DNA of 64,000 bases. Origin: Lasiodiplodia sp. COLG20. Its lineage: Eukaryota; Ascomycota; Dothideomycetes; Botryosphaeriales; Botryosphaeriaceae. The notes beneath the pieces are model-generated. The model did not search any database. It saw only the letters and a list, made by a program, of their open reading frames with translations, and had not been told where the DNA came from. The DNA lies in NCBI GenBank assembly GCA_009801085.1, contig VNWV01000005.1, forward strand, positions 372,001-436,000, in the 5' to 3' direction. Positions 39,571-52,347 of the stretch are shown here, one piece after another. The position numbers and the translations under genes were made by a program. Position 1 is the stretch's first letter. Each line of letters opens with the position of its first letter.

Positions 39571-41134
39571 ATGTCGCAGACCGAAATGCAGCACACCGAC
39601 TCGCTGAGCAGCAACGACAACGGTGCCGAAGACACCAAGAAGACGAAGAGCAAGAGACCCGCCAGTACGATAACCACGCCGTGCCCGCTGCCCTCACGCC
39701 ATGACTAACCGCCTGCGCAGACACCGCCTTCCGCCAGCAGCGTCTCAAGGCCTGGCAGTACGTTGCTCCCGCCCGCTGCCGCAATCCACTGCGCCGCTGA
39801 CGCTGACTGCCCGCAGACCCATCCTCACCCCCAAGACCGTCCTCCCCCTCTTCTTCGCCGTCGGCGTTATATTCGCGCCAATCGGTGGCTTGTTGATATG
39901 GGCGAGCGCTGAGGTTGGTGCCCTCGCCAAGGGAGCCTTGTCGCTGCCCAGGTGCTGACGACGACGTTGCGCAGGTCGAGGAAATCTCCATCGATTACAC
40001 AGACTGCCTGAACAAGTCGCCCGTCGACTCGTCCAATTCCACTTTCCCGCCGTCTGCCCGTACCTTCGAAGATGTTCCGACGGATCGCGTGTCGAGCTAT
40101 TTCAAGGCCAGCAACCCGAGCGCGCTGGCTCCCTCGTGGGCGCACAGCTTCCAAAACGTTACCTTTGATACGAACCAGGACGAACCGTACAATGCGACCA
40201 TGTGCTCCATCCAGTTCGAGATCGAGAATGAGATCGGCGCGCCCGTCCTCCTGTACTACCGCCTCACCAACTTCTACCAGAACCACCGTCGCTACGTGAA
40301 GTCGGAGGACCCCTCGCAGCTCCAGGGCACGTTCCGCAGCAACTCTTCGATCTCAGGCAGCGACTGTGATCCGTTGAAACTGGACAGCAATGGAAAGGCG
40401 TACTACCCGTGCGGCCTGATTGCGAACTCGGTCTTCAACGATACCTTCTCGCAGCTGACTCGGCTTAACCCGGCGAGTGGACAGAGCGACTACTACAACA
40501 TGACAAGCAAGGGCATTGCCTGGGACAGTGACAAGGACCTCTTCAAAAAGACGGCCTACACCAACGATCAGGTGTCGCCGCCGCCCAACTGGAAGACTCG
40601 TTATCCGCTAGGCTACACGGAGGAGAACCCTATTCCCGATATTTCCCAGGACGAGGGTTTCATGGTCTGGATGCGGACGGCCGGCCTTCCCACGTTCAGC
40701 AAGTTGGCTATGCGGAATGATAACGAGAGCATGACTGTGGCTAGGTACCAGATCGATATTCAAGACAGTGAGTTTGACCCCCCCCGGTAGCGCGTGATCT
40801 CGGCCGCTAATGTTCGGCAGACTTCAATGTCACGGCATACGGCGGCACCAAGTCGATCCTTATCTCAACCCGCACCGTCATGGGTGGTAAGAATCCTTTC
40901 CTGGGTATTGCTTATGTCGTGGTTGGCGGCATCTGCATCGTCCTTGGAACTCTCTTTACGGCAACGCATCTGATCAAGCCGAGGTAAGATTCGGCGCTCG
41001 GGACAAAGCTCTGGGTAGGCTTGCTGACATGGATCTGCAGAAAACTCGGCGATCACACGTACCTCACCTGGAATAACGAAGGAGCCAGCACGGCAACCGC
41101 GACCGGCCGAAGCATGAGACCCGGTGAAGCTTGA
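39571..41134 (+). CDS. CDC50: CDC50/LEM3-family flippase beta subunit
   Basis: Six exons (39571-39664, 39721-39757, 39817-39913, 39975-40767, 40821-40983, 41041-41134) give 425 residues. The family signature ([20 protein letters not shown]) precedes the first membrane helix at about 50-74 and is assembled only by splicing exons 1-3. The large exoplasmic domain has spaced Cys and several N-glycosylation sequons. The second helix lies at about 367-389 and a short cytosolic tail follows. Cdc50 proteins pair with P4-ATPases (Drs2/Dnf type) and are needed for their ER exit and for lipid flipping in Golgi, endosome and plasma membranes. Every junction keeps frame with canonical or near-canonical sites. 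It could be the Cdc50 or the Lem3 paralogue. Confidence 0.95.
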
Positions 41135-41710
41135 TGACTTCGATCAGGATGTTTTTTCATGCGTGAATTCTTTGATTGTTTGCGATGGTGGGCCGGCGTT
41201 TGGGCATAGGGATCGTGTATACCGCGTAGGCGATCTTGGTTTTTTTCTTCTAGAAGTCTCAAGTTTTCTCAATGATGAACCAAATATTTCTTCTCGGCCT
41301 CGGTTTGGCGAAGGTGAAGAAGATCTAGACATGTGCTCACGAGCCCTAGGTTTCAGCGGCGCCGAACTAGACGGCTCCCTCCACGCGACGACAACATGCA
41401 GCGGCTTTGTCACAGAGTGACACGCTCACGGGCTACCGTTTGCATCAAAGTGGAAAGGCTCCAGAGTGCGCCACAGCCGCGTTCTAGAGAAGCAGTCATC
41501 ATGTTCGTCAGAAGATGTGCACATGGCAGGAGATCCAGAACTTGATGAGAAAGAGGATAAATATCGCGATCATGGAGTGCCAGAGTGTCGGCATCAGCAC
41601 TCAGCTACGCAGAGCTCCTCCCAGCAATCCGCACTCTCACCGGCTTCTTATAACTGGCATTCGCCCTCATCTGCGATTTGAATTGGCACACGGCACCCCA
41701 CTTCGTCACG
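41135..41710. other. Intergenic region, CDC50 to M43 protease
   Basis: CDC50 3' flank and protease promoter. No coding signal is seen. Confidence 0.45.
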
Positions 41711-42574
41711 ATGCTCAAGCGGCTCCTCATCTTCTTCTCTCTGAGTGCTCTGGCACTCGGAGAGATCAAACACTTCAACTGCTCATCAACGGCGCATGAC
41801 GAAATCATCAAGGCGCACGCCGACATGGCCTCAGGGGCGCGCATCGGGTCGGCGGCGGCGCGGGCGTTCCTGGAGGCACGGCAGAACTCGCCCATCGCTG
41901 TCGACACGTACTTCCACGTGGTGACGACGAACGCAAACAAGGACAAGTACTCGAACTGGCAGAAGATGGCGCAGGACCAGGTGGGGGTGATGAACAAGGC
42001 GTACAACTCGCACGGCATCAGCTTCTCGCTGAAAGGGTCGGAGCTGACGGTCAACGACAAGTGGGCGGTCGGTGCTGGCGGCGACATGGACGCCATGAAG
42101 AAGGCGCTGCGTAAGGGCTCGTACCGGTCGCTCAACATCTACTTCCACTCGGACCTGCAGGGCGGCATCCTCGGCGTCTGCACCATGCCAAGCTCCATCG
42201 GCAGCAACCCGACGCCCGCCACGTACCAGAAGGACGGCTGCAACGTCCAGGCCGGCACTATGCCGGGCGGCAGCACTCTGGGGTACAACCAGGGCATGAC
42301 GGCGGTGCACGAGACGGGCCACTGGATGGGCTTGCTGCACACGTTCGAGGGCAACTCGTGCTCTGGCGATGGCGACTTCATTGCTGACACCCGCGCCGAG
42401 AAGCAGCAGACGGACGGCTGCCCCATCGGCAAGAACACCTGCCCCGGCGTCGCCGGCGTTGACCCCATCCACAACTACATGGACTACAGCATCGACGCGT
42501 GCTACGAGGACTTCACGGCTGGCCAGGAGGCGCGGATGAAGCAGCTCTGGGCTCAGTTCAGGGACGGGAAGTGA
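41711..42574 (+). CDS. Secreted M43-type zinc metalloprotease
   Basis: A single exon gives 287 residues. A signal peptide covers about residues 1-17 (LLIFFSLSALALG). The extended zinc site is complete: H200, E201, H204 and H210 in HETGHWMGLLH, with the Met-turn at M257 (HNYMDYS). This is the metzincin pattern of family M43B (pappalysin-like), also called extracellular metalloprotease Mep1 in fungi. The C-terminal Cys residues should form disulfides. A short pro-region precedes the catalytic domain, which starts at about residue 60. The product would be a secreted peptidase for nutrition or host contact. ATG 41711 was preferred over upstream in-frame triplets because the signal peptide begins there. 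Confidence 0.92.
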   Translation: MLKRLLIFFSLSALALGEIKHFNCSSTAHDEIIKAHADMASGARIGSAAARAFLEARQNSPIAVDTYFHVVTTNANKDKYSNWQKMAQDQVGVMNKAYNSHGISFSLKGSELTVNDKWAVGAGGDMDAMKKALRKGSYRSLNIYFHSDLQGGILGVCTMPSSIGSNPTPATYQKDGCNVQAGTMPGGSTLGYNQGMTAVHETGHWMGLLHTFEGNSCSGDGDFIADTRAEKQQTDGCPIGKNTCPGVAGVDPIHNYMDYSIDACYEDFTAGQEARMKQLWAQFRDGK

Positions 42575-44312
42575 GTGTAGAACTTGTCTGGTAATTACGA
42601 AGCCGAAAAAGAGGTCGGGATTAGATGGGGTTGGGAGGTGCTGATTGCTGCTCTCGCGTTTCCTTTTTGCTTTTTCAGTGCCCTTTTGCCTTTTTGGAAT
42701 TAGAAATACTGCTTGGGACGGTCGCTCATCTCGATAGTGTTTGATACAAGCAGAACAATGTCAACTCTCTCCAGCCACACCCACTTTTGCCTGATTACCT
42801 CATTGGGAATTAAACTTGGTACGTACTTCGCCACCTCTACCGGCCGAGCTTTCGGTCCGACCGGCAGATCGAACCACAGCTCACCACCGACACTTTCTTC
42901 GTCTTCGCCACCCGCGGCACCGTCTGTTTCCTGTTCCCTCGGCTCTCCGATTTTCTTGACTAAGGGAAGCTAAACATGGCAATCGACACCCGGGCACCGC
43001 CTTTCCACATTTCTCATCCCATCGAACCACGGTACGCACGTATCCATCTGGGTGGGAACAGTCAGTGCCCGTACCCGGCCCGCCGTTCGGGTTTCGTCTT
43101 CGCCCATCTCCGAACGGTTGCCGTTCCCATTTTTTTTAAAGTTCCCACTACGATCCCTGCTGCTGCTCCCCACATGGACCCTGGTTCCTTATCCTTCCCC
43201 TGCGCTGCAGGGAAAAAAAATAAAGATGGAACCTTGACGGAAGAGTAACATGAGGGTCAGTCGACATGAGGACATCGTCTAAAATTTTTCTCAACCCTGG
43301 AGTCGGGTCAATGCTTGATGCCATTAGCTAACCGTTAAGCTACGTTTTCCCTTTCACTCCCTCCCGTGTTATTCACCGAGCTCCAGAAATTGAGCCATCT
43401 CGGATAGATACACGTCCATGCTCGAAGGGGGGTGGCCCGAGAGGGGGGCCGTTCTCTCTTCCCCCTTGGCCTGAGCATGAGCATGAGCCCGGACAAGCCG
43501 TATCGCTCGCTAGTGAGGGGAAACGGCCAATCGGTTCCCCGTTGCTTCCAGCGTCGATGGTGACGGGAACTTCGATAACGCTTTGATGAAAGTTTCCCGC
43601 TGTGGCGGCTTGAAGGATGAAGAAGACGTTCTCGGCAGCCTCCCCGATCGACGATGCAGAGGGAATGGTAGTTTGACGCTATCGCTATACTACTGCTGCA
43701 TGTCCGAATCGGGAAAGTAGACTATAGGTGTTGGACACTGCGGGAGGATCTGATCTAGCTTGGTCCGGCCCTCTCTTCTCTGGCATCCGTCATGTCCTCT
43801 CCACGTACCGGCAGGCCCAGCATTACGGTAGAAAGAGAGTAAGCCACTCTGCCCGCAAGCAACCTTCTCCTTTGGCAGGAAGATGATAGCTCATCTGACG
43901 CTTCGTCGACGTCGGAGGCAGAAAAAAGTAGCATCAAAACATGAGTATGAGGTGCAGAACGAATGCTCAAACAAAACAAGTATCACAACATTTGCCGGCA
44001 CCTCTTTGATGTTGTTCTACTCGGCTCTCTTGCCCCATGTACCGCTCTTCGTCCCTATGTCATGGGCCTTTTCTTCATGGCTGTCTCGCCTTACAGTGTT
44101 TCACCCAAGGAAAAAGGCTCGCCCTGTCTCACACAGTCTCCCCCGCCTTCTCGGCTCTGTATATTCCCTGACTTCGGTATCTGATTAGCGCCGGGGTGCT
44201 TCTGCACTCCGTAACAAAGAAAAAAGCGTAGGCACCACCCCCATTAGTGTTAACGCCGCCTTGTGTCACGCCTTGAAACAAGCTCCAATCCAACACCCTA
44301 AGCTTATCTATT

Positions 44313-44333
44313 AGACGGTAGGAAATACCGTCT
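44313..44333. repeat. Small perfect hairpin
   Basis: AGACGGTA, loop GGAAA, then TACCGTCT: an 8-bp perfect stem. It is not followed by a T-run and has no gene next to it. A chance palindrome is possible. Confidence 0.5.
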
Positions 44334-44985
44334 GTAGTGAGGCGTTATCCTTCGCCTTCGTTCGACAAAGCGCTTAGTATTTTGCGCGGAAGTTCGTACC
44401 GCCGCCTTCGCCGCAGCAGCAACCACGCGCTTGATCGAACGTTTGAGACATTGATGTCGTACACTACACCACTGTACTTGATTTCTTTATTCCGAGGAAC
44501 ATGAGACAGGGGGAGGTTCTGGATCTCTCCTGCAAGGCCAGATTTCTTCAGGGGTCTGGAACTTCTGGGCCCTTCTGGGACGTTTCGAGTTCTAGACTCC
44601 CGGCTGCTCGGAAAAGGGTCTGGAGTCTGGAGCCAGAGTGTAGTACGTACATCTAGAATTATGCGTCCCGAGAGAGCGGGTGCTTGAGAGAAGAGTACGC
44701 GGCTTGTTTAAGGCAAGGGATTGCGGTTTGTCGTTTGCGGAAGTGAGAGGGGTTGATGGGTGGGGAGGTGGGGAAGTGATGATGAAGGTGAGGTTCTTCT
44801 GCACGAAGGGAAGGAGATGATGCGAAGATGAGGAGTGGTTGTAGTGGTGTTTCGCTGCAAACGGCTGATCGTCGCGAGGTGGTGATGAACGTCGCCGGTC
44901 AGGTGCTGAGGTTGATCTTCTGGCTGCTCACAACACAGACCAAATCAGCTATCCGGGTCTTTCATCTTCCAAGAGCCTGCTGACG

Positions 44986-45251
44986 TTATATTTCATGAAT
45001 TTTGTCACATGGTAACAGAATATCTGACAGGTGGAAATCCAGTCTCGTGCGCCATAGAAGCAAATGTGTCTGCGATTCATAATATAGCCCTACAGTCTCC
45101 TTCTCCCCGAGCTGCACCATGAATCCTTTCAGATCGGACTGATATCCCCCAATAATTCTGACAACAGAGGAAGGTACTGCCATGCTACGTCTTCCAAAGT
45201 CGAACTCTCCGTCGCTTTCCCGGCGGCTACCAGTCCCACTCAACTGAATCT
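44986..45251 (-). pseudogene. Orphan exon-like fragment
   Basis: The minus frame after an acceptor-like AATCACAG reads about 88 residues with balanced, protein-like composition (VRIIGGYQSDLKGFMVQLGE, then LYYESQTHLLLWRTRLDFHL). No upstream exon or matching frame is visible. I do not recognise a family. It may be a relic of a lost gene or a chance open frame. Confidence 0.2.
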
Positions 45252-48200
45252 GTGATTTGCCGCTTGCAGTCAGTATAAAGTCTGAATTAACTCATCATTT
45301 CTTGGCTCTCGTGAGCATCATGTCCAGATGTTAATGATGATCATAAAAACTTGATGCATCATCACCATGAGATCGAAGAAGACTTATGTAACTCCCGGAA
45401 CTGCGAAGTACTATCTCCACAAAAAACACCGGGGCACAAACAAAGTCACAAACCTGTGTCTTCCGATGGAGTCGAGAACTCAAGCGCAGAACCTTAGATT
45501 CTCAAAACACGAAAGAGGCGCGCCTCAATCGTGGGATTTAAAGATTCGGTGCTATGCACTCGCTGGGTCATTTTCGAAATAGTCAGCTGAAACTACTGCC
45601 CAATGGCGAGCATATGCGAATTATGATAGATTGACGTTGTAGTTGGAGTTAATTTCCACATATAAGCAGAAGCTCCTGCGTGTCACCTCATCTTATAAGA
45701 CATACCTTCCAAGTTGGAAACGAGCGGATGTAGAAAAGTGCTTTCACTTCTTCCTCGTTTTAAGAGTCTCCATATATCACATCCTCCTTTCTCTCCTGCA
45801 GGCTAAGGTCTGTGGTATGAAATCAGCTCCTTGCCCTTTCCGTGCTACGAAAGACGAAGCAGTGACGATGTGCTGTATTAGTCTAGTAGAATGCTGCGGT
45901 CCACTGTCTTATCTTGAGTAGGAATTGATGCATATTCATGTCATATCTTGTTGACACTACTGAGGCTTCCGTAGAAATTTCAAACTCATGGTTCTGTATC
46001 TATGCCAATATCAGAGATCAAATGACAGCAGCGTACCTACGTATTCAGCCCTTGTTAGCACTACGATTTTGTTTGATTGGCCTGTAACCAAAGTATATAA
46101 CTGAAGTAAGTATGACCCGAAACCGAAACCTCCGCTTTCACCATTGTGAGGGCTTAAATAACTCCCGGAGCATTAGGTTTAGCATCTTGTTCTCACTCTA
46201 CTAGACTGCAGGGGTATTTCAGCATTTTGTGATATTCGTGAGGCCCATCATACAGAAGCTTCATCAGGCTGGTCATCTTTGCACGGGATTCATATGGCTT
46301 CCGAGGAACTCGCCGCGAGTATTGGGTCATATTAAGTTCACAAGGATTTCATTGACTGAAGAACTTAGAGCTCGCAATAGTATACATCTGCAGTGGCTTC
46401 AAAAATTTATACTAAAGCCAAAGATTGAGTGTCAAAGCGCCCAGCTGACAGCACTGAGGGGCTAACATATGCCTGATTTCCATCACGTCCGGACGGGGAT
46501 AATACTTAACGTGTTAGCATCTCTTCGAGTTAAAGAACGTAGCTATTTGGAGCCCCCTTTGAGGAAAAAAAAAATAAGAGCACACCGGACCTATTCACTG
46601 GCCTTTCCTTCTGCGCCCCCGTAATGCCGTTCCATTCATTAAGAAAGCGAATATCTCTATTCGTTTGCCAAAGGAACAAGCACTGGCATTGTCGCACAAT
46701 CGAGGCTCTACTCCGCAACTTGCAACAAGTTGGAGCTTCAGCAGCATGTACTAATGGTGGAAAGACATCTATACTTCGGAATTGAAATATGCATGCCCGG
46801 GAATTCTTGAAAGGGATGGATCAGGGATTCCGAGTAGAATTCTTTGACAGACTTATCGGAGTCGATGGCGTTATGCTCCAGTATCTCAGTTCCACTTTGT
46901 GATGAGTGTTACCTTTTATACAATCCTCTTTGGCTTCAGATACAGGCAAGTGTACACTACTTCCACGAGACGCCGCAAGGTGATGACCTGTGGATTCAAT
47001 GAACACAACACATGGCCTGTACAGCGGTTTCATGTTGACCGCGTCATGTGCAAGGCTACTAGAAGTAATTTAAAAACATATTCTTAAGACTGTTTCAAAT
47101 TAGTACAGCGACTTCTACGTAGGAGTACCCATATGCGGTGCGGAAGGCCACATCTATGTAGCCGCCGTCGCCGCCGCCGCACTGGGCCTTCAGTGAGTGG
47201 AGGAACATCATACTTTCCGCGATGCTTGCTTTTGGAGGTAACCAGCTTTCAATTTTTTTTTATCATCGTGGCATATCAAAGGAGTGGCAAGCATCGTTGT
47301 TCAAAGTAAAATGGCTACATTATCTCTGATGGATAATGAGACCCGCTCATCACATACTGCAGGCTCGTAATGAGTAATCGACTAGGAGAAAACGAAAAGA
47401 ATCAGTAAGAGTTGATGGTAAAACTGATAAACTGACTCTTCAGTGAGCCAGGTCTTTCCCCTCGAACAATTACGACCTTCTCGGCCTATCCTGATATCCC
47501 AATACCACGCTTCTCTGATTTAAATGGTGCGAAGACGAGGTGTTGCATGAGGCCTCAAGCACCTGCAACTTGGGACATCACATGGCTGAAGGCTACGTTA
47601 TATGCCTGCAGTCACACAAAATGCTCCATCACCCGGCAAGCGCAAACCACAGGTGAAGTGTTGACTACACTGGCGCACCCGCACTTGCGCCACCCTACGC
47701 GTGTGCTTTCCCAACACGTGCTGGTCACTCCGCCGCTCTCCCATGCTAGCGCCCACTTGACTTGCTACCTTCTCGAGGGTAAGCATCAACTACATAAATG
47801 TTGTTCGAGTGTGTGGCCCATCTTCTCGTCACTGTCGACTGTGAAGACTTGGAGGTCCCAAACAGATTCAGACGAGCATATTTGCTGAACTTGTCATCCA
47901 TACAAAATTGCGAAACATCGACACGCCCGGTTCTCGTGCGCCTGTATCTCCCCGTCCACCCCTCGTTTATTCGGCCTCCCAGCGCTGACTTCCTACCCGA
48001 CACCTTCGCACCCAACACATGAACCCCGCCATCAAGCCCTCTTACCGATCCTCATCATCTTCCAAAATTGATGAACATCTCACTTCTTCCACCCTCAGCT
48101 CAAATCCGCAAACATCGGAGATGGGCGGATGAACTAAGGTCAAAAAGAACCCGTAAGAACGCCGAGTTTCTTGATCGTTTCTTCTTGGCACAAAAAGAAA

Positions 48201-49872
48201 GTAGGAGTGGTACGGCGATGACCACTCTAAGAAGACCGCAAAGGATCCCCAGCCGCGCAATGTAATGGGAGATAGACGAATCAAGGTGATGACTAAATGT
48301 ATTTTTATAGTCATTGGCGATATGGGGACGGAGGGCAGCTGTCACCAAGAGTAGCGGAGAGATGCAGATCGTGACCAGCTGATGACTGCAGACAAACAGG
48401 GCAGCGGATGAGGCAAGAGCGTGTGATTGTCTCGGCTACTGGATCAGTTCAACCTTGGGTTCGTTCTAGAAGGTAGTGCCTTGCACATGTTGCGTCTACT
48501 TGGCCATCATCATCCTCAGGGGCGCGAAGAGCAGATACACCGCAATGACACGATATCACAACATGCATACTTCACTTTGAAAGCCTCATCAGTAAAACTT
48601 CTATAGAAATTGATAGGCAAACATTCTCCGTATACTGAAGTTCTTCTGTTCTACTGATCTAATCTCTATCTTCTTGTTCCTTCAACGTCTATGTCTACAG
48701 AGGCCAACTTTCGTCAAGGGAACAAGAAACAACGCCACTTTCCCGTGCTCGTCTTTACCCACTTGCGCAGAAGAGTAAATAGGATAAAGGGACTCCGCGC
48801 AACAGCTGAGCGATTAAGCGAGCAGTCATCAAACCAAAAGTAGGAAGTAGAGTCAGATCTAATAGAAGAACCGAGCAGTAAAAGAGAGTAACCGAGAAGG
48901 AGACCGAGAAGAAGCAACGACAAGACAAAGGTACCGAACCAGACGATAAAAGAAGGAAACGAGATATCCTCTCCACAACAAAACTGAGAATGACAGCAGG
49001 GCAAGACAGACAACGGACAACACCGACAGAAGGAATAGTCACGCAAGTTCAGAACAATCTCGTTTTTTTGGTCATCGCTCTGCTCAAAGACTTTCCACCA
49101 AAGTCCGGGCCGGTCCGTACTGAATCACAAACACCATCACCGCCCCCGTTTCGTAACAACCGAGAAGGAAGACACTGAAACCGAAGACCGCTCCTACACA
49201 CAACACCCACCACCATCCGAGAGCGAGAAGAGAGGATAGTTTGTACGTTTCTTCATATCACCGCACTGAAATATCAGAGTACAGTATCCGCCAACGCCGT
49301 TGCTTCAGGAAAAGTAGAAAAAAGACTACGAAGTGTAGCATGAAAACCCACAAAACAAGGGAAACGCCCCACCGATGCCACGAACCACCAGAGCACACAC
49401 ACGAAGAAAAGCCCGGGCGTCACCCGTTTGCAAGGGTACAAATAAACGAAAGAAGACGAGATATGGGAGTGTGAGCCGCACGGGTCGCAGCTGGAGATAT
49501 CAAAACGGCCCGTAAGATGAGGGAACTCCGAGAGGTCCGAGAGGGTAAGAAAAGAAAAAGAGACAGAAAAATTGAGGAGAGGTTCAACTCCATTGATCGA
49601 GCAAGGTCAGTCTAGCGATAAGCCGTTCTTTTTTCCTTTGGAAAGCGCTCGGAGGATGTAAAAATCCGATAGAGAAAAAGAAATCAGAGAAGCATGAGAG
49701 AGAACGCCTTGGTATGCAAACAAGTCGAGAAGTTGAGACGCACGGTGGTACCAAGCCAGCCGCCGAAAGAGAAAAAGCAATGGGTTGACCGATTGCGCGC
49801 AGTAGCAAAAACGACAACAGCGAATTGAATGCGAAGTCCGAGTCAAGGTTGACCGGCAGACTTCGCTTGTTT

Positions 49873-52347
49873 TTAGTGAGAATCCTCAGGTGCAGGGCTG
49901 GGCTTGTAGTCGGGCAAGTGGTCGAACCAGTCAGTAGACGGGTTGAACTGGTACGCCTTGAACTCGACACCATACGGCTTGGGCTCGAGCATGTACAACA
50001 TGCCCAGCGGGCAGTCGATGTCAGCGACCATCTTGCGATCCAGACCAAGGAAGTAGGCGAGCAGAACGCGCGCGACGCTGCGATGAGTGACCAGCAGACA
50101 GTGGTCCGTCATGCGCTCAAGCTCGACAATGACCGGGCGGATTCGGTTGATGATGTCGAGGTAGCCCTCACCACCAGGACCAGGGTAGCGGTAATGCAGC
50201 TTGTTCTTCTTGCGCAGAGCGAACTCATCCGCGTGCTTGTCCTTGATCTCCTGGTACGTCATGCCTTCCATGAAGCCAGCATTGAGCTCGTCTAGCATGC
50301 GCATTTGCTTGAGATCAAATTCCTCCTCGTCAAAGTACTGGGCCGTCTGAATGGAGCGCTTCAACATCGACGTCCAGACGCAGAAGCTCTTCTGCGGAAC
50401 ATCATTGTGCGTCAAGAAGTAAGGGTTCGGCGGCGACATGTCTCCGGGGAGAGGCGGGAAGTGCGAGTTGAGAACCTTCTCACGCTGATGCTGCTCCCAA
50501 ATCTCGCGGTGGTAGTTGATGAACCTGGTAACGGCCTTTCCGTAACGATGGCCGTTCGGGCTAAGATCCGAGTCACCGCCGATCTTGCCCGCGACGTTGT
50601 CCATGGATTCTCCATGTCTCGTGATCCAGATCATGCGAGGGGCCAGGTTGAAGTTAAGGAGGTAGTACACGGCTTGCGCGGCAATAAAGCCTCGAATTTG
50701 ATGCGAAATTACCTTTCGGCCAACGTCGATCATCTGCACGTAAGCCGTGTTGTTTCTCTCCTCATAATCTCCGAGTGGGACGTAGGCCTTTTCGTAAATC
50801 GCCACGCGCTTCTTGAAATCCTCCAGAGAAGCGATGGGGTCCTTGTTCTTGTAGTCGGGACCGGAGAGCTTTAGGCGCATGTTGGACTCGAGGAGGCGCT
50901 CGTCCTTGCAGAGCGACTCCACGAACATGACGTTGAGCTCGTCGCCACACCTGTCACGGACGCGGCGGATAATGGCTGCGCGGCGTTCCAGAGTGCTGTT
51001 GGTAGCGTCCATAATGGCAACCGAACCTGAACCGTCAATGAGATAATCCATAGCCTCGTCGAGAGTTTCCATAGCGCACTGCTCACGCAGAAGCGCAGCC
51101 TTCCGGTTACTGGGGTCGAAGAAATTCGCAGTCTGATCCATCTTTTCGGTATCAGGCAACTCCTCGGGTGTTGAGGCCTTGGTCAGTTCAGGGAAAGCCG
51201 CTTCCAAGAACCTCTTGTCCTTCTCTTCCTTGGAGGGCTCCTTGATCTCGGCCGGCTTATCCGGTTGAGTCACAGCTTCGCCGTTGACAAAAATTTTCGC
51301 GGCCAAGTTTGGCGGGTCCAGGAGCTGCTTCTGCTCGACCGCACCGTGCGGCGCGGTCGTTGTAATACTCTGCCTGCGCACAGAGTCCTGCGGGCGCTTC
51401 TCAATACCGGGCGACGGCGCCGGGTTGTGGGTACCTCCGCCTCCCGCAGCGATACGGCGGCGCTCTCCGACGTTGAAGATACGGGCCTCGTGCTGCAGCC
51501 AATTCAAGTAGCGCGCCATCTTCTTTGTGATGTAGCTCTTGCCACGGGCGGGCAAGCCGACCATGACAATGAGCAGCTTCGCGCCCAGGTCGCGCTGAGC
51601 GATGCGGCCATCTGGAGAAACCTTGGACTTTGTAAGGCCGGGGATGTCGAGGGTGGTGGGGCGAATGCGCGGGGTAGAACTGCCAGAGACGGAGTTCTGG
51701 CGGATGGGCGGACTGTCCATTGTTAGAGTGTTACAGGGTCTCAAGCAGGAAGATGCTGAAAATGATATATTTGATAAGGGCGCGGTGCAGCGAAATCGGA
51801 CCGAGCGTAAATGTGGGTACAGATGATCTCCAGCCACCGGCCATTGGGCACACACCGTGACGTCGCAGCCGTTGATGTAATTGTGGACGTGATAGGACGA
51901 TCGTTCTTGTCAGGAGTGCAGGACTTACATTCGGGGGCTGCTCGGAGCAGTGGGCATGGGCGTGTCGGACAGAGCGTGGCCGACGCCGCCAATGGCGAGA
52001 GCATGGTGGAGTTGGTGAGCGGCAGCGCTCGGCGGCAGCTTCAGCTCGCCATCGTGAGAGTCAAGAGCAATGCCAGGGGCACGGCTGGTGGGGTTGGCAT
52101 GGATGCGCGGGCTCTGCGTCCGCGACGACGGCGGACGGACCGGCAGCTGGCGGGGTGACGAGAGGTGGTCGGGAGGATGCGAGGTGCCGTCCAGTCGGTA
52201 GGGCGGGATAGTGTTATTCATCAGTACGGACCTGGCGACTTCGCTGTGGGTGGACTGCTTGCGCAGAAGTTTGCTAGTAATGGGAGGGTCGGTGGTGCGC
52301 GAGGGACGAGGGAGATGGTGATCAGATATATCGGTGATTAGCGGCAT
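49873..52347 (-). CDS. 6-phosphofructo-2-kinase / fructose-2,6-bisphosphatase
   Basis: Two exons on the minus strand (52347-51929, 51712-49873) give 752 residues. The 216-nt intron has a GTAAGT donor, a CTCTAAC branch site and a GACAG acceptor, and joins SSPR to IPPIRQ in frame. The kinase P-loop is at 192-199 (GLPARGKS). The bisphosphatase histidine H506 in TRHGES, E615 in DELNAG and H683 in THRSVA are present, so both activities look intact. An insertion of about 100 residues (roughly 227-330), with a PKA-like RRQS site, splits the kinase domain. The enzyme makes and removes fructose-2,6-bisphosphate, the cytosolic switch of glycolysis and gluconeogenesis. A shorter start exists at 52221. 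Without the intron, ATG 51720 would give 615 residues. Confidence 0.93.

Larger units (their letters stand above)
42575..49872. other. 7.3-kb gene-poor, more AT-rich stretch
   Basis: No gene can be supported. Composition drops in GC from about 44 to 49 kb compared with the flanks. Scattered fragments look exon-like: a minus frame at 44986-45243, and a plus fragment at 47107-47196 between an acceptor-like TAGTACAG and a donor-like GTGAGT. The last 700 bp are purine-rich on the plus strand, consistent with the 3' region of the minus-strand gene that ends at 49873. Confidence 0.4.

Noticed and set aside
39104..39991. Minus-strand open frame of 295 codons
   Set aside because: It covers the first three spliced exons of CDC50, whose product is clearly conserved on the plus strand.
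43281..43351. tRNA-like sequence on the minus strand
   Set aside because: An A-box-like string (TAGCTTAACGG) is present, but the T arm and B box are wrong and the acceptor ends do not pair.
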